Assembly: GCF_017916425.1 (NCBI RefSeq)
Contig: NZ_JAFMSX010000001.1
Location: 682,001 to 746,000, forward strand
Length of the DNA stretch: 64,000 nt
Direction of reading: 5' to 3'
From: Nocardioides sp. SYSU D00065
Lineage (GTDB): Bacteria > Actinomycetota > Actinomycetes > Propionibacteriales > Nocardioidaceae
The notes under the pieces are model-generated. The model searched no databases. It saw only the letters and a program-made list of their open reading frames with translations, and was not told the origin of the DNA. The first letter of the stretch is position 1; every line of letters begins with the position of its first letter. Made by a program: the position numbers and the translations under genes. Below are positions 63,783 through 64,000 of this stretch, piece after piece.

Positions 63783-64000
63783 CTAGCGGGCGAAGGTGAC
63801 GTCGCCGTTGACGGCCGGCACCAGCTCGATCCAGGTGCGGCCGGCGGGCACGGTGAGCTCGCCCTGCTTGGTCCGCAGCTCGATGGCGCCGTTCAGGCCG
63901 TCCTTGGACCAGGTGCCCTTCACGACGCGACCGCCGTGGAAGAGCAGCGCCTCGCCGCGGCCCTCGAACTTCGTCTCGGGCACCGGGTAGCCGGCCGGGT
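63783..64000 (-). CDS. DUF3048-like exported protein, C-terminus only (cut by window edge)
   Basis: Only the last 72 codons are inside the window. GYPVPETKFEGRGEALLFHG, GTWSKDGLNG and the terminal WIELVPAVNGDVTFAR match the C-terminal domain of DUF3048 (YerB-like) proteins. No start, signal peptide or N-terminal domain can be seen. Confidence 0.65.
   Translation of the reverse strand, partial: PAGYPVPETKFEGRGEALLFHGGRVVKGTWSKDGLNGAIELRTKQGELTVPAGRTWIELVPAVNGDVTFAR

Overview
The window is high-GC chromosomal DNA from an actinobacterium. A Nocardioides-like member of the Propionibacteriales is my best guess, but this is inference. The signs are very GC-rich third codon positions, frequent GTG starts, many probable leaderless genes (a TANNNT hexamer 6-8 nt before the start codon), GTGA/ATGA gene overlaps, a 13E12-type DUF222/HNH gene, a CysM/CysO/Mec cysteine pathway, and the DUF3039-helicase pair. 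I see no phage, IS element, CRISPR array or rRNA operon.

Layout. 0-13.4 kb: secreted or surface proteins (lamin-tail protein cut by the left edge, beta-helix/PASTA protein), an M24 aminopeptidase, an rRNA uracil methyltransferase (rlmC type), SDR and DAACS transporter genes, tRNA-Arg, an adenosine-deaminase-family enzyme next to a DsbA-like membrane thioredoxin, oligoribonuclease, tRNA-His, and a His-rich DUF4396 membrane protein behind a CsoR-type palindrome. 13.5-19.7 kb: one giant (2063 aa) repeat-rich cell-surface protein. 20-27 kb: a TPP enzyme, DUF222/HNH, a phytoene-desaturase-like oxidoreductase, tRNA-Lys and an amidase. 27-31 kb: a tightly overlapping minus-strand operon for an ECF-type nickel/cobalt importer, continuing into DUF3618 and GroES-like genes. 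Its promoter contains a perfect Nur-type box. 31-33 kb: bcp, an odd short tRNA-Leu(UAG), and a BASS transporter.

32.5-49.7 kb holds, in order, rdgB, rph, an MBL phosphodiesterase, murI, cysM, cysO, mec, a DUF2017 gene, clpS and pncB. This is the same set and order as the mycobacterial pncB1-clpS-...-mec-cysO-cysM-...-murI-...-rph-rdgB block, here opened by inserted modules: two NarL-type two-component systems, an ABC exporter, a phosphodiesterase plus DUF3152 pair, an MFS transporter and a NUDIX-DUF429 fusion. cysO encodes a C-terminal Gly-Gly-Cys, so the neighbouring JAMM peptidase Mec would have to trim it.

49.7-57.4 kb: a LuxR/LAL regulator, an in-frame DUF4242-methyltransferase fusion, nicotinamidase (with pncB, NAD salvage), DUF1697, a lipoprotein, and divergent lysG/lysE. 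57.4-64 kb: an ASCH/HhH protein, an array of four ~30-nt hairpins at ~80-bp spacing, hppD with a divergent Lrp-type regulator, an IclR regulator, a DEAH helicase with DUF3039, YqgE, and a DUF3048-like gene cut by the right edge.
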